This document shows positions 35,759 through 44,692 of a stretch of 64,000 nt of DNA, piece by piece. The translations under genes and the position numbers were made by a program. The stretch's first letter is position 1. The number at the start of each line of letters is the position of its first letter. The DNA is from Ancylobacter defluvii. GTDB lineage: Bacteria > Pseudomonadota > Alphaproteobacteria > Rhizobiales > Xanthobacteraceae. The notes beneath the pieces are model-generated. The model did no database searches and was not told the DNA's origin. It saw only the letters and a list, made by a program, of their open reading frames with translations. The DNA lies in contig NZ_JAHBGD010000024.1 of assembly GCF_018390605.1 (NCBI RefSeq), positions 186,001 through 250,000 on the forward strand, written 5' to 3'.

Positions 35759-37960
35759 TCAGCTGGTGCCGAGATCGATGTTCTTCAGCGGCAGGTTCCG
35801 CACCCGCTTGCCGGTGGCGGCGAATACCGCGTTGAGCACCGCCGGCGCCGCCACGGCGATGGTCGGCTCGCCGACACCGCCCCAGAAACCGCCCGACGGC
35901 ACGGTGATCACCTCGACCACCGGCATCTCGTCCAGCCGCATCACGTTGTAGGTGTCGAAGTTCTCCTGCTCGATGCGCCCGTCCTTCACCGTGCACTCGC
36001 CATAGAGCATGGCCGAGAGTCCGTAGACGAAGGAGCCGGCGATCTGCGCCTCGACCTGCTGCGGGTTCACCACATAGCCCGGATCCGTCGCCGCGACGAT
36101 GCGGTGGATCTTGAGCCGGCCTGCCGACACCGATACCTCGGCCGCCGCCGCCACATAGCTGCCGAAACCCATCACCTGGGCGAGGCCGCGATGCACGCCT
36201 TCCGGCGGCTTGGTGGTTTCCCAGCCAATGCCCTTCGCCGCGGCTTCCAGCACGGCGAGGTGCTTGGGATGGTTTGCCATCAGCTTGCGGCGGAACACCA
36301 GCGGATCGACATTGGCCGCCTGCGCCATCTCGTCGATGAAGCATTCGAGATAGACGGCGTTCTGGTTGAGATTGACGCCGCGCCAGGCGCCCGGCCGGAT
36401 GTGCGGATTGCGCATCGCATGGTCGATCAGCAGGTTGGGGATGGTGTAGCCGATCGCCATCTCCGCGCCATCCGGCATCAGCCCCTGGAAGGTGACCGGA
36501 TCGCCGTTGGCGGTCATGATGGACGGGCGCATATAGGCCATGATCGACTGGCCGGAAATGCGCATGTGCAGCGCGTCGAGATTGCCATCCGCATCCAGCG
36601 AGCCACGCAGGCGGCACTGGGTGACGGGGTGGTAGCGCCCCTGCACCATGTCCTCCTCGCGGGTCCACATCATCTTGACCGGCGTGCCGGGAACCTGCTT
36701 GGCGATGAGCGTCGCCATGGTCACATATTCCGTCGTCAGCCGGCGGCCGAAGCTGCCGCCGATGCGCTTCACATGCACCTCGCAATTTTCGACCGGCAGG
36801 CCGGCGGCGGTCGCCAGCGCGGTCAGCGCCGCCTCGGCCACCTGCGTCGGGCCCCACATCTCGCAGCGCTCCGGCGTCCAGAGCACCGTGGCGTTGATGA
36901 CCTCCATCGGCGCGTGGTTCTGATAGGGGAAGCCGTAATCCGCCTCGATAACCCGGCTCGACCTGGCCAGAGCGCCCTTGGCGTCGCCGGCACGGTTGCC
37001 GACATACTCGGTCTCGGCGCTCAGGCCCTCGCGCAGCATCTCGGCGATGGTCTCGCTGGAGACGTTGGCATTGGGTCCGTTGTCCCACTCGATGGGCAGG
37101 GCGTCGAGCGCGGTCTTGGCGCGCCAGAAGGTGTCCGCCACCACCGCCACCGTCTCGTCGTCAACGCGCAGCACATGCTTCACGCCGCGCATGCCGGACA
37201 CCGCGGCGGCATCGAAGCTCTTCAGCTTGCCGCCATGCACCGGGCAGGCCTTGGGAATGGCGACCAGCATGCCCGGCATGGCGATGTCCATGCCGTAGAC
37301 CAGCGAGCCGTCCAGCTTGTCGAGCGTGTCGAGCCGCTTGGCCGGCTGCCCGGCAATCGTCCAGTCCTTCGGGTCCTTGAGCGTGATGCCGGTCGGCGGC
37401 GCGATGCCGTTAGCGACCTCGGCGACCGCGCCATAGGTGGTCGAGCGGCCGCTCGCCTGATGGGTGATGACGCCCTTCGCCACGGTGCATTGTCCGGCCG
37501 GGACGCCCCAGCCCTGCGCAGCGGCCTGCACCAGCATGGAGCGCGCGGCGGCACCGCCCATGCGGACATATTCCTGCGAGCCGCGTATCGCGCGGGAGCC
37601 GCCGGTGGACTGGTCGCGCCAGACCCGGTCGCGCCGCCGGTTCTCACCGGGCTCGACCAGTTCGAAGCGCACCTTGTCCCAGTCGCATTCCAGCTCCTCG
37701 GCGACGAGCTGGGCGAGGCCGGTCAGCGATCCCTGCCCCATCTCGGCGCGGGCGATGCGGATGATGACGGTGTCGTCCGGCTGGATCACCACCCAGGCAT
37801 TGACCTCCTTCACCGCGGCCTGCGCCACCGCGCGAACCGGCAGCGGGAAGGAAAACCCGAAGCTGAAGGCGCCCGCGGCGGCACCGGCGCCGGCAAGGAA
37901 GCCGCGACGGGAGAGCCGGCCTGTGCGGCTCGGCGAATTGGTGCGTTGCTGCATCGTCAT
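35759..37960 (-). CDS. Molybdenum hydroxylase large subunit (isoquinoline 1-oxidoreductase beta-type)
   Basis: A 733-residue catalytic subunit of the xanthine-oxidase superfamily, IorB/periplasmic aldehyde oxidase type. A twin-arginine signal (SRRGFLAGAGAAAGAFSFGF) sends it to the periplasm already folded. Family blocks are EMGQGSLTGLAQLVAEEL, RVWRDQSTGGSRAI, GSFGRRLTTEYV and the molybdenum-pocket GGVGEP near the C-terminus. It would hydroxylate an N-heterocycle or an aldehyde, passing electrons through the 2Fe-2S subunit and the cytochrome c encoded just upstream in the same direction. Substrate unknown. Confidence 0.92.
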   Translation of the reverse strand: MTMQQRTNSPSRTGRLSRRGFLAGAGAAAGAFSFGFSFPLPVRAVAQAAVKEVNAWVVIQPDDTVIIRIARAEMGQGSLTGLAQLVAEELECDWDKVRFELVEPGENRRRDRVWRDQSTGGSRAIRGSQEYVRMGGAAARSMLVQAAAQGWGVPAGQCTVAKGVITHQASGRSTTYGAVAEVANGIAPPTGITLKDPKDWTIAGQPAKRLDTLDKLDGSLVYGMDIAMPGMLVAIPKACPVHGGKLKSFDAAAVSGMRGVKHVLRVDDETVAVVADTFWRAKTALDALPIEWDNGPNANVSSETIAEMLREGLSAETEYVGNRAGDAKGALARSSRVIEADYGFPYQNHAPMEVINATVLWTPERCEMWGPTQVAEAALTALATAAGLPVENCEVHVKRIGGSFGRRLTTEYVTMATLIAKQVPGTPVKMMWTREEDMVQGRYHPVTQCRLRGSLDADGNLDALHMRISGQSIMAYMRPSIMTANGDPVTFQGLMPDGAEMAIGYTIPNLLIDHAMRNPHIRPGAWRGVNLNQNAVYLECFIDEMAQAANVDPLVFRRKLMANHPKHLAVLEAAAKGIGWETTKPPEGVHRGLAQVMGFGSYVAAAAEVSVSAGRLKIHRIVAATDPGYVVNPQQVEAQIAGSFVYGLSAMLYGECTVKDGRIEQENFDTYNVMRLDEMPVVEVITVPSGGFWGGVGEPTIAVAAPAVLNAVFAATGKRVRNLPLKNIDLGTS

Positions 37961-37970
37961 CGACGCCTCC

Positions 37971-38435
37971 TCAACCGCGGTTCGTCATGCGCTCGGCGGC
38001 GAGCTTCACGCCGGCAAGCACCCGCGGATAGGTTCCGCAGCGACAGATATTGGTGATCTCGGCACGGATGTCGTCGTCGCTCGGGCTGGGGTTCTGCGCC
38101 AGCAGCGACGAGGCGGCCATGATCATGCCGACCTGGCAGTAACCGCACTGGGCGACGTCGAGCTCGGCCCAGACCTGTTGCACCGGATGCGGTGTCTCAG
38201 CGCCGAGCCCCTCAATGGTGACGATCCTGTTTTCTTCCGTCACGGCGCTGAGCGGTAGCGCGCAGGAGCGCGTCGCCACCCCGTCGAGATGCACGGTGCA
38301 GGCACCGCACTGGGCGACGCCGCAGCCATATTTGGTGCCGGTCAGGCCGACATGTTCGCGGATGACCCATAAGAGAGGCGTGTCTTCTTCGACATCCACC
38401 TCGACCACTTTTCCGTTGATGTTGAGCTTCGCCAT
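37971..38435 (-). CDS. Molybdenum hydroxylase 2Fe-2S subunit (IorA-type)
   Basis: A 154-residue small subunit carrying two [2Fe-2S] clusters. The plant-type ferredoxin ligands are in GCGVAQCGACTVHLDG plus a later Cys, and the second cluster in CGYCQVGMIM and CRCGTYPR. It takes electrons from the molybdopterin subunit encoded ten bases downstream and passes them to a cytochrome. No signal peptide, as usual: it would cross the membrane bound to its Tat-exported partner. Length typical. Confidence 0.94.
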   Translation of the reverse strand: MAKLNINGKVVEVDVEEDTPLLWVIREHVGLTGTKYGCGVAQCGACTVHLDGVATRSCALPLSAVTEENRIVTIEGLGAETPHPVQQVWAELDVAQCGYCQVGMIMAASSLLAQNPSPSDDDIRAEITNICRCGTYPRVLAGVKLAAERMTNRG

Positions 38436-38467
38436 CTCTCGCTCCCGGCTTGAGGATGAAGTTTCAG

Positions 38468-38848
38468 CTAGTTGGCGGCCGCCAATCCGGTGAGATAGGC
38501 GGTGATGCTGGCCCGGTCGGCGGCATTGGCCACCGACACCGTCATCGTGGTGCCTGGAACCATCGCGCGCGGATTGGCGATGAAGCTGTCGAGCTGCGCC
38601 GCGTCCCAGGTGACGTCGAGCTCACGCATTTTCGGCGAATAGCGGGCGCCCTCGACGCTGCCGGCCTTGCGGCCGACGATGCCGGCCAGCGTCGGGCCGA
38701 TGCGGTTCTGGCCGGGCTGGAGGGTATGGCAGGAGGCGCAGCGCTGGCGAAACAGGCGCTCGCCGGTCGCGGCATCCTGGGCGGAAGCCAGACCCGGCGC
38801 GGAAATGGAAAGGAAAACCAAACTCAAGAAACCGATCGTGCGTTTCAC
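38468..38848 (-). CDS. Periplasmic c-type cytochrome, electron acceptor of the hydroxylase
   Basis: A 126-residue class I cytochrome c. After a signal peptide (TIGFLSLVFLSISAPGLASA) come the heme site CASCH within FRQRCASCHTLQPGQNRIGP, and a distal Met in AMVPGTTMTV. I start at GTG 38848, because AGGATTGA is just upstream and the signal peptide then begins normally; longer in-frame starts add arginine-rich sequence. It is the first gene of an operon with the 2Fe-2S and molybdenum subunits and likely carries their electrons to the respiratory chain. Confidence 0.9.
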   Translation of the reverse strand: MKRTIGFLSLVFLSISAPGLASAQDAATGERLFRQRCASCHTLQPGQNRIGPTLAGIVGRKAGSVEGARYSPKMRELDVTWDAAQLDSFIANPRAMVPGTTMTVSVANAADRASITAYLTGLAAAN

Positions 38849-39158
38849 ACTCAATCCTGTTGTCCGGGGCGCCGACCAAACATGCGAGAGCGCGGGCGCC
38901 CGGCGATCGCGCAATGGACCACCGCCACGCACCCTCTCGGGGCATCGGCCTGCCAGAGACCGGCGCCCGTAGCGCCGGATATCCGCCTGTCTTTCCCCAA
39001 CCCCGCGACAGATCGGAGGCTCTCTTTGGAACCGATAAACGCTAGATTAACCCAGGCTCGCGCGGACCATTAGATCGTCCAGCCTGCATAAGCCTATGCC
39101 TGCAATTCATGAATGACGTAGCGTCAGAACCGGGCGACGGCGAGCGTTGGCCGGTGTT
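38849..39158. other. Intergenic region upstream of the cytochrome c gene
   Basis: These 310 bases separate the cytochrome start from the end of the lysR gene, both reading leftward. The part near 39005-39075 is less GC-rich and may carry the promoter of the cytochrome-hydroxylase operon. I see no hairpin, RNA gene or coding region that I would defend. Confidence 0.35.
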
Positions 39159-40052
39159 TCAACCCCGGTATCGCAAGGCGTCCACCAGCACGGAGAAGGC
39201 GGCGGAGGGCTGCCGCCGGCTCGGGTAATAGAGGTGATATCCGGGAAATGGCGGGCACCAGTCCTCCAGCACCCGTACCAGCCGCCCATCCGCAAGATGC
39301 TCGAGCACCCTGTCCTCCATGACGAAGCCGAGGCCGAACCCCGCGACGGCGGCGGTGACGATCATGCGGATGCCGTTGAAGGCCAGCTGCCCCTCCACGC
39401 GCACGCGGATTTCGCGGCCGTCCTTCTCCAGCTCCCATGCGTAGAGGCCGCCCGAGCTCAACATGCGCAGGTTGATGCACTGGTGATCGGCGAGATCGTT
39501 GGGCGTGCGCGGTATGGGATGGCTCTCGAAATAGGCGGGCGCGCCGACCACCACCATGCGCAGATCCGGCCCTATCCGCACCGCCACCATGTCCTTGGCA
39601 AGCGCCTCGCCAAGGCGGACGCCGGCGTCGAATCGCTCGGTCACGATGTCGGTCAGGCTGGAATCGACGCTGAGCTCGACATGGATGTCGGGGTAGTTGG
39701 GCAGAAACCGCTCCAGCACCGGCCAGATGGCGGTTTCGACCGCATGCTCGGCGGCGGTGATGCGAATGGTTCCGGCCGGCTTCTCGCGCAATTCGCTCAA
39801 CGAGGCGAGTTCGGCGCTGATGTTGTCCAGCGCCGGCCGCAATGTGTCGAGCAGGCGCTCGCCCGCCGTGGTCGGCGCGACGCTGCGGGTGGTGCGCGTC
39901 AGCAGGCGCACGCCGAGCTGGGATTCCAGCCGCCGGACGGTGTGGCTCAGCGAGGACTGGGACGTGCCGAGCCGGGCGGCGGCACGGGTGAAGCTGCGCT
40001 CCTCCGCCACCGCGAGGAACGCATTGAGATCGACCAGTTCCTCACGGCGCAT
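39159..40052 (-). CDS. LysR-family transcriptional regulator
   Basis: A 297-residue LysR regulator. The winged helix-turn-helix is at residues 5-65 (LNAFLAVAEERSFTRAAARLGTSQ, then SLSHTVRRLESQLGVRLLTRTTR), followed by the two-lobe effector domain from about residue 90. It reads away from the zinc alcohol dehydrogenase gene, with a T-N11-A type site in the shared 149-base region, so it probably controls that gene and itself. The effector is unknown; the nearby redox genes suggest an aldehyde, quinone or aromatic compound (inference). Confidence 0.93.
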   Translation of the reverse strand: MRREELVDLNAFLAVAEERSFTRAAARLGTSQSSLSHTVRRLESQLGVRLLTRTTRSVAPTTAGERLLDTLRPALDNISAELASLSELREKPAGTIRITAAEHAVETAIWPVLERFLPNYPDIHVELSVDSSLTDIVTERFDAGVRLGEALAKDMVAVRIGPDLRMVVVGAPAYFESHPIPRTPNDLADHQCINLRMLSSGGLYAWELEKDGREIRVRVEGQLAFNGIRMIVTAAVAGFGLGFVMEDRVLEHLADGRLVRVLEDWCPPFPGYHLYYPSRRQPSAAFSVLVDALRYRG

Positions 40053-40067
40053 TCATGAACTCCAGAT

Positions 40068-40086
40068 ATAGCTCCATGCAGTCTAT
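40068..40086. promoter_or_regulatory. Candidate LysR-binding site (T-N11-A)
   Basis: ATAG-N11-CTAT lies between the divergent lysR and alcohol dehydrogenase genes, 16 bases upstream of lysR. It has the partly symmetric T-N11-A form bound by LysR-type regulators. Only the arms and a central CATG are symmetric, so this is a moderate call. Confidence 0.4.
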
Positions 40087-40201
40087 GGCGTCTAATTCCG
40101 GGAATGGCTCACGAGTAGGTTATCGCCGTTAGCGGCGTGCACGAGGCGCCCGCGCAGGGAACATCGAGCGTGGTGCGGGTCGCCGCGCTCACGGAGTACC
40201 G

Positions 40202-41269
40202 ATGATGAAGACCACCGGCTATGCCGCCCAGTCGGCCGACGCGGCGCTCGCCCCGTTCGACTTCGAGCGCCGCGAACTGCGCGCCGACGATGTCGCGATG
40301 GAAGTGCTCTATTGCGGCGTTTGTCATAGCGACCTGCATCAAGCCCGCAACGACTGGGGATGGAGCCAATATCCTATGGTTCCCGGCCATGAGATCGTCG
40401 GTCGGGTGATCGCGGTCGGCAATGCGGTCAAGCTCTACAGGATCGGCGATCATGTCGCCGTCGGCTGCATGGTCGACAGCTGCCGCGAATGCGACCAGTG
40501 CCGCAAGGGACTGGAGCAGCTCTGCCGCAAGGGAAACACCCAGACCTACAACGACAAGGATCGCTTCAGCTGCGAGCCGACCCATGGCGGCTACTCGAAG
40601 CATCTCGTCGTCCGCGAGGAGTTCGCGCTGCGCGTGCCCGACGGGCTCGATCTGTCCAAGGCGGCGCCGCTGCTATGCGCCGGCATCACCACCTATTCGC
40701 CGTTGCGGACCTGGAATGTCGGCCCCGGCAGCCGCGTCGGCGTGATCGGCCTGGGCGGCCTCGGCCATATGGCGGTGAAGCTCGCCGCCGCCATGGGCGC
40801 CGACGTGACCGTGGTAAGCCGAAGCAAGGACAAGGAAGCCGACGCGCTGACGCTCGGCGCCGACCGCCTCCTGCTGTCGTCCGACACTGAAGCGATGGCC
40901 GAGGCGGCGAACGGCTTCGACCTGATCATCGACACCGTCCCGGTCAAGCACGACATCAATCCCTATCTGCCGCTTCTGGATGTCGACAGCACGCTGGTCC
41001 TGGTCGGCCAAGTCGGGCCGCTCGCCGAGCCGTCCACCGTGCCGCTGCTGCTCGGCCGGCGGCGGATCGCCGGCTCTCCGATCGGCGGTATTGCGGAGAC
41101 GCAGGAAATGCTGAACTTCTGCGCCAAGGCGGGCGTCCTCCCCGATGTCGAAATGATCGGGATCGATCAGATCAACCAGGCCTTCGAGCGGCTTGAACGG
41201 GCCGATGTCCGTTACCGCTTCGTCATCGACATGGCCACCCTGCCGGCGTCGCCGGCCAGCGCGGCCTGA
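40202..41269 (+). CDS. Zinc-dependent alcohol dehydrogenase (AdhA/YahK-type)
   Basis: A 355-residue medium-chain dehydrogenase. The catalytic zinc ligands are in YCGVCHSDLHQARND and VPGHEIVG; the structural zinc cysteines are in CRECDQCRKGLEQLC; the NAD(P)-binding motif is VIGLGGLGHMAVKLA. It belongs to the cinnamyl-alcohol/YahK group, which reduces many aldehydes, usually with NADPH (SRSKDKE after the second strand fits NADP). It is divergent from lysR. ATG 40202 follows GGAGTACCG. Confidence 0.93.
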   Translation: MMKTTGYAAQSADAALAPFDFERRELRADDVAMEVLYCGVCHSDLHQARNDWGWSQYPMVPGHEIVGRVIAVGNAVKLYRIGDHVAVGCMVDSCRECDQCRKGLEQLCRKGNTQTYNDKDRFSCEPTHGGYSKHLVVREEFALRVPDGLDLSKAAPLLCAGITTYSPLRTWNVGPGSRVGVIGLGGLGHMAVKLAAAMGADVTVVSRSKDKEADALTLGADRLLLSSDTEAMAEAANGFDLIIDTVPVKHDINPYLPLLDVDSTLVLVGQVGPLAEPSTVPLLLGRRRIAGSPIGGIAETQEMLNFCAKAGVLPDVEMIGIDQINQAFERLERADVRYRFVIDMATLPASPASAA

Positions 41270-41342
41270 GTTGGAAGAAGAGAGTGCCGCCGCGTCGGCA
41301 ACGGCGCGCGGCCACACCAAAAAGCCGTCCGGAGGAAGCGCC

Positions 41343-42047
41343 ATGAAACCCCATGTCATCTGCCACATGATCTCATCGGTGGACGGGCGGCTTCATCCCG
41401 GCCGCTGGAGCGCCAGCCCGGACGGCAGCCGCGGCCAGTGGTCCGACGTCTATGAGCGCCTGCACGCGGCATTCGAGGGCGACGGCTGGATCGTCGGTCG
41501 CGTGACCATGGCGGAAATGGCCGAGAGCGGGCCGCATGCGCCGGTGGAACCGGGCGCGGTGGAGCGACCATCCCATTTTGCCGCGCGCGAGGCCGGCAGC
41601 TTTGCCATCGCGGTCGATCCGGCCGGCCGGCTGCATTTCGACGGCGGGGACATGAGCGGCGACCATGTCGTGGTGCTGCTGGGGCCAGGCGTGCCGGACA
41701 GCCATCTCGCCGAGCTCGCGGCGGACGGGGTCTCCTACATCGTCGCCGATACCGAACCGATGGATCTGCGGGCGATGCTCGACGTGCTCGGCCGCGAGCT
41801 CGGCATAGGTCGGCTGCTGCTGGAAGGTGGCGCGGCCGTCAACGGCTCCTTCTTCGCCGCCGGACTGGTCGACGAACTCAGCCTCATCGTCGCGCCGGCG
41901 GTCGACGGCCGGCTGGATAGTCCCGCGATCATCGCCGCCGGCGAGAGCGGGCTTGCCGGCAAGGTGCAGCTGTCGCTCACCTCCTGCACCGCCCTGGAAC
42001 ATGGGCTTGTACATCTGCGCTACGCGGTGCAGACGACTGAAACCTGA
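41343..42047 (+). CDS. RibD C-terminal/dihydrofolate reductase-like protein
   Basis: A 234-residue reductase-like protein with the RibD C-terminal (DHFR-like) fold. Landmarks are HVICHMISSVDGRL at the N-terminus, DGWIVGRVTMAEM, and the NADPH-binding LLLEGGAAVNGSFFAAGLVDEL. Stand-alone proteins of this sort are usually uncharacterised NADPH-dependent reductases, not riboflavin enzymes. ATG 41343 has GGAGGA eight bases upstream. It lies 73 bases after the alcohol dehydrogenase gene and may share its transcript. Confidence 0.87.
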   Translation: MKPHVICHMISSVDGRLHPGRWSASPDGSRGQWSDVYERLHAAFEGDGWIVGRVTMAEMAESGPHAPVEPGAVERPSHFAAREAGSFAIAVDPAGRLHFDGGDMSGDHVVVLLGPGVPDSHLAELAADGVSYIVADTEPMDLRAMLDVLGRELGIGRLLLEGGAAVNGSFFAAGLVDELSLIVAPAVDGRLDSPAIIAAGESGLAGKVQLSLTSCTALEHGLVHLRYAVQTTET

Positions 42048-42114
42048 CGGCTTATCCGGCTCTACCTCCGGCCGCCGCCGGAAGTGCAGCTTCCGAGACA
42101 CAACGGCAGACGCC

Positions 42115-43362
42115 ATGACCGCCGAACCCGATATCGTCATCGTTGGAGCCGGTGCCGCCGGCATCGGCGCCGCGCGCCGGCTGGCCGGGTCCGGCCTGTC
42201 CGTGCAGGTGATCGAGGCCTTGCCGCGCACCGGCGGACGCGCCTGGACCTGCAAGGCCGCCGGCGTCCCCCTCGACCTCGGCTGCGAATGGCTGCATTCC
42301 GGCGACCGCAATCCGTGGACGCGCATCGCCGGCGAGGCCGGCTTCACGGTGGATCGCCGCCCGCCGGCATGGGGAACCCAGTATCACGATCTCGGCTTCC
42401 CGTCGGAGGAGCAAGAGGAGGCCGACCGCGCCTTCACCCAATGGAACCAGCGTCTTGCCGCCCTCGCCGGCACCAGCGATCGCGCGGCAGACGCGCTCGA
42501 GCCGGGCGGGCGATGGAATCCCTATCTGCAGGCGCTGAGCGGCTTCATCAGCGGCGACACGCTGGAGCGCATCTCGGTCCAGGATTATGCCGCCTATGAC
42601 GCCGCCTCCACGGGCCAGAACTGGCGGGTGATGGAAGGCTACGGCACGCTAATCACCGCGAGCCTTCCCGACGGCGCCGCCCTCCGCCTGGCCACGCCGG
42701 TGGAAGCGATCGGGCTGGAGGGATCCGGCGTGCGGCTCGCCACCCCGGCGGGCACCATCAATACCCGGCTGGCGATCCTCACCGTATCGACCCATGTGCT
42801 GGCGAGCGACGCCATCCGGCTGCCGCCGGCGCTCGACCCATGGCGCGAGGCCGCCGCCCGCCTGCCGCTCGGCCGCGACGAAAAACTGTTCCTGGAGATC
42901 GTCGGCAACGGCCCCTTCGCGCCCGAAAGCCACGTGACCGGCGACCCGCACGACGCGGCGACCGGCGCCTATTACATCCGCCCCTTCGGCTGGCCGGTGA
43001 TCGAGTGCTTCCTCGGCGCCGATGGCGCGCGCGCCGTTTCGCTGGAAGGCGCCGATGCCGCGTTCGAGCGGGCGATCGGGCAGATCGTCCGCCTGTTCGG
43101 CGCGCAGGCACGGCGCCACCTCCGGCCTTTGGTGGCATCCGACTGGTTCGGTACGCCCTCGATCGGCGGCGCCTACAGCCATGCCTTGCCGGGACAGGCG
43201 GCGGCGCGCGGCGAACTGGCGCGGCCGTTCGACGGCCGCCTGCTCTTCGCCGGCGAGGCGACGCACGCGACCGATTTCTCGACCGCGCACGGCGCCTATG
43301 AAAGCGGGCGGCGTGCCGCCGAGCAGGCGATCGCCATCCTGCAACCGGATCGCCGGTCCTAG
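42115..43362 (+). CDS. FAD-dependent amine oxidase-like protein
   Basis: A 415-residue flavin amine oxidase-family protein. It starts with the dinucleotide-binding VGAGAAGIGAARRLAGSG and the RTGGRAWTCK block, has the GxxW segment LGCEWLHSGD and ends with RLLFAGEATHATDFSTAHGAYESG, the FAD-binding C-terminal signature of the monoamine oxidase family. Substrate unknown. It reads rightward after the RibD-like gene and converges on the CMD-cupin gene 51 bases away. Confidence 0.88.
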   Translation: MTAEPDIVIVGAGAAGIGAARRLAGSGLSVQVIEALPRTGGRAWTCKAAGVPLDLGCEWLHSGDRNPWTRIAGEAGFTVDRRPPAWGTQYHDLGFPSEEQEEADRAFTQWNQRLAALAGTSDRAADALEPGGRWNPYLQALSGFISGDTLERISVQDYAAYDAASTGQNWRVMEGYGTLITASLPDGAALRLATPVEAIGLEGSGVRLATPAGTINTRLAILTVSTHVLASDAIRLPPALDPWREAAARLPLGRDEKLFLEIVGNGPFAPESHVTGDPHDAATGAYYIRPFGWPVIECFLGADGARAVSLEGADAAFERAIGQIVRLFGAQARRHLRPLVASDWFGTPSIGGAYSHALPGQAAARGELARPFDGRLLFAGEATHATDFSTAHGAYESGRRAAEQAIAILQPDRRS

Positions 43363-43413
43363 GAGACGGGCCAGCCACGACACATGCAGGTCATGGCTGC
43401 CCCCCGCGGTCGA

Positions 43414-44652
43414 TCAGCCCGGATTGCCATCCGCCGGCCGTGGGCCGGCGAGATAGGCGTCGTCGGCGACCTTCTCCATCCAGGTGACCACGTTGCCGTC
43501 GAGAGCCTCGGCAATGGCGAAATGCGTCATCGCCTCGTTGGCGGCGGCTCCGTGCCAATGCCGCACCTGCGGCGGAATCCACACCACATCGCCGGGCCGT
43601 ACCTCCTCGATCGGGCCGCCTTCCTTCTGCACCCAGCCCCGGCCGGAGATGATGAACAGCGTCTGGCCGAGCGGATGCGTATGCCAGGCGGTGCGAGCGC
43701 CCGCCGCGAAGGCCACGGTGGCGCCACCGATGCGCGCCGGCGCGTCGCTCTGGTAGCGCCCGGACACCCGCACCTCTCCGGTGAAATACTCGGCCGGACC
43801 CGGCGTTCCGGCGCCGGGCGTGGCGCGGACGATCCGCAGATCGACCGGGGCCTGGGTCAGGGCTGGGGCCGGGGCATTGGCGGACGCGGCCGCCTCGCGG
43901 CTGGCGAACACACGCTGCAGCACGGGCACCGCCGACATCGCGCGCGGCCAGCCGGCATAGAAGGCGATGTGCGCCGCCACCTCGGCCGCCTCCGCACGGG
44001 TCAGCCCGTTGTCCATCGCGCGATTGGCGTGGAACGGAAGCTGCTCCGGCTGGCCGATGGCGATGAGGGCCGCCATGGTGACGAGGCTGCGGTCGCGCGG
44101 CGCCAGCTCCGGCCGGCGCCACAGATCGCCGAACAGCACGCGATTGGTGAGATCGGCGAGCGCCGGCGCTGTCGGCGCCACCGCGGTATCGACGGTGGCG
44201 GTGCGCGCGGCTTCCGCCGCCGCCTCCAGCTCGATCCGCGCCGCGTCACTGTCGACGACCGCGCCGATCTTGCGCTCGTCGAACACTTTCTTGATCTCGG
44301 CGACGGCGGAGATCGCGTTCGGCCAGCCGGAATAGAAGGCAAGCTGGGTCACCAGTTCGCCGATCTCTTCCGGCGTCATGCCGTTGTCGAGCGCGCGGCG
44401 CACATGGCTGCCGATCTGCGCGGTCTTGCCGGTCGAGACCAGCGTCGTCACGGTGACGAGGCTGCGGTCGCGCGGGGCGAGCGCCCCGCTGGGCCAGACC
44501 TCGCCGAACAATATGTCGTCGGTGAAATGGCCGAGACCCGGGGCGACGTCGTACACCGCCGGCGGCGCGACGCGCGGATTGCGGCGCTCCTGTGCATCGG
44601 CGGCGGTCGCGGCGAGCGCCGAGATCGCGACGGTGGCTGCAATGTTCCTCAT
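43414..44652 (-). CDS. Exported fusion of two carboxymuconolactone decarboxylase-like domains and a cupin
   Basis: A 412-residue protein with a signal peptide (ATVAISALAATAADAQ). Two CMD-like domains follow, each with the same PRDRSLVT core: one at about residues 50-125 (LAFYSGWPNAISAV) and one at about 175-255 (IAFYAGWPRAMSAV). A cupin from about residue 300 has AWHTHPLGQTLFII and HWHGAA. The classical CxxC redox pair of AhpD-like CMD proteins is absent. The repeat units and cupin suggest a metal-binding periplasmic enzyme, but no reaction can be named. It is the last gene of the redox cluster starting at 49746. Confidence 0.85.
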   Translation of the reverse strand: MRNIAATVAISALAATAADAQERRNPRVAPPAVYDVAPGLGHFTDDILFGEVWPSGALAPRDRSLVTVTTLVSTGKTAQIGSHVRRALDNGMTPEEIGELVTQLAFYSGWPNAISAVAEIKKVFDERKIGAVVDSDAARIELEAAAEAARTATVDTAVAPTAPALADLTNRVLFGDLWRRPELAPRDRSLVTMAALIAIGQPEQLPFHANRAMDNGLTRAEAAEVAAHIAFYAGWPRAMSAVPVLQRVFASREAAASANAPAPALTQAPVDLRIVRATPGAGTPGPAEYFTGEVRVSGRYQSDAPARIGGATVAFAAGARTAWHTHPLGQTLFIISGRGWVQKEGGPIEEVRPGDVVWIPPQVRHWHGAAANEAMTHFAIAEALDGNVVTWMEKVADDAYLAGPRPADGNPG

Positions 44653-44692
44653 GAAAACGCCTCCTTCAGGGGTGGGAATGCCGGGATGGGGC

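Noticed and set aside
36104-38056. Plus-strand open frame of 650 codons opposite the first molybdenum hydroxylase
   Set aside because: Antisense shadow of iorB-type gene; low-complexity Arg/His/Gly protein.
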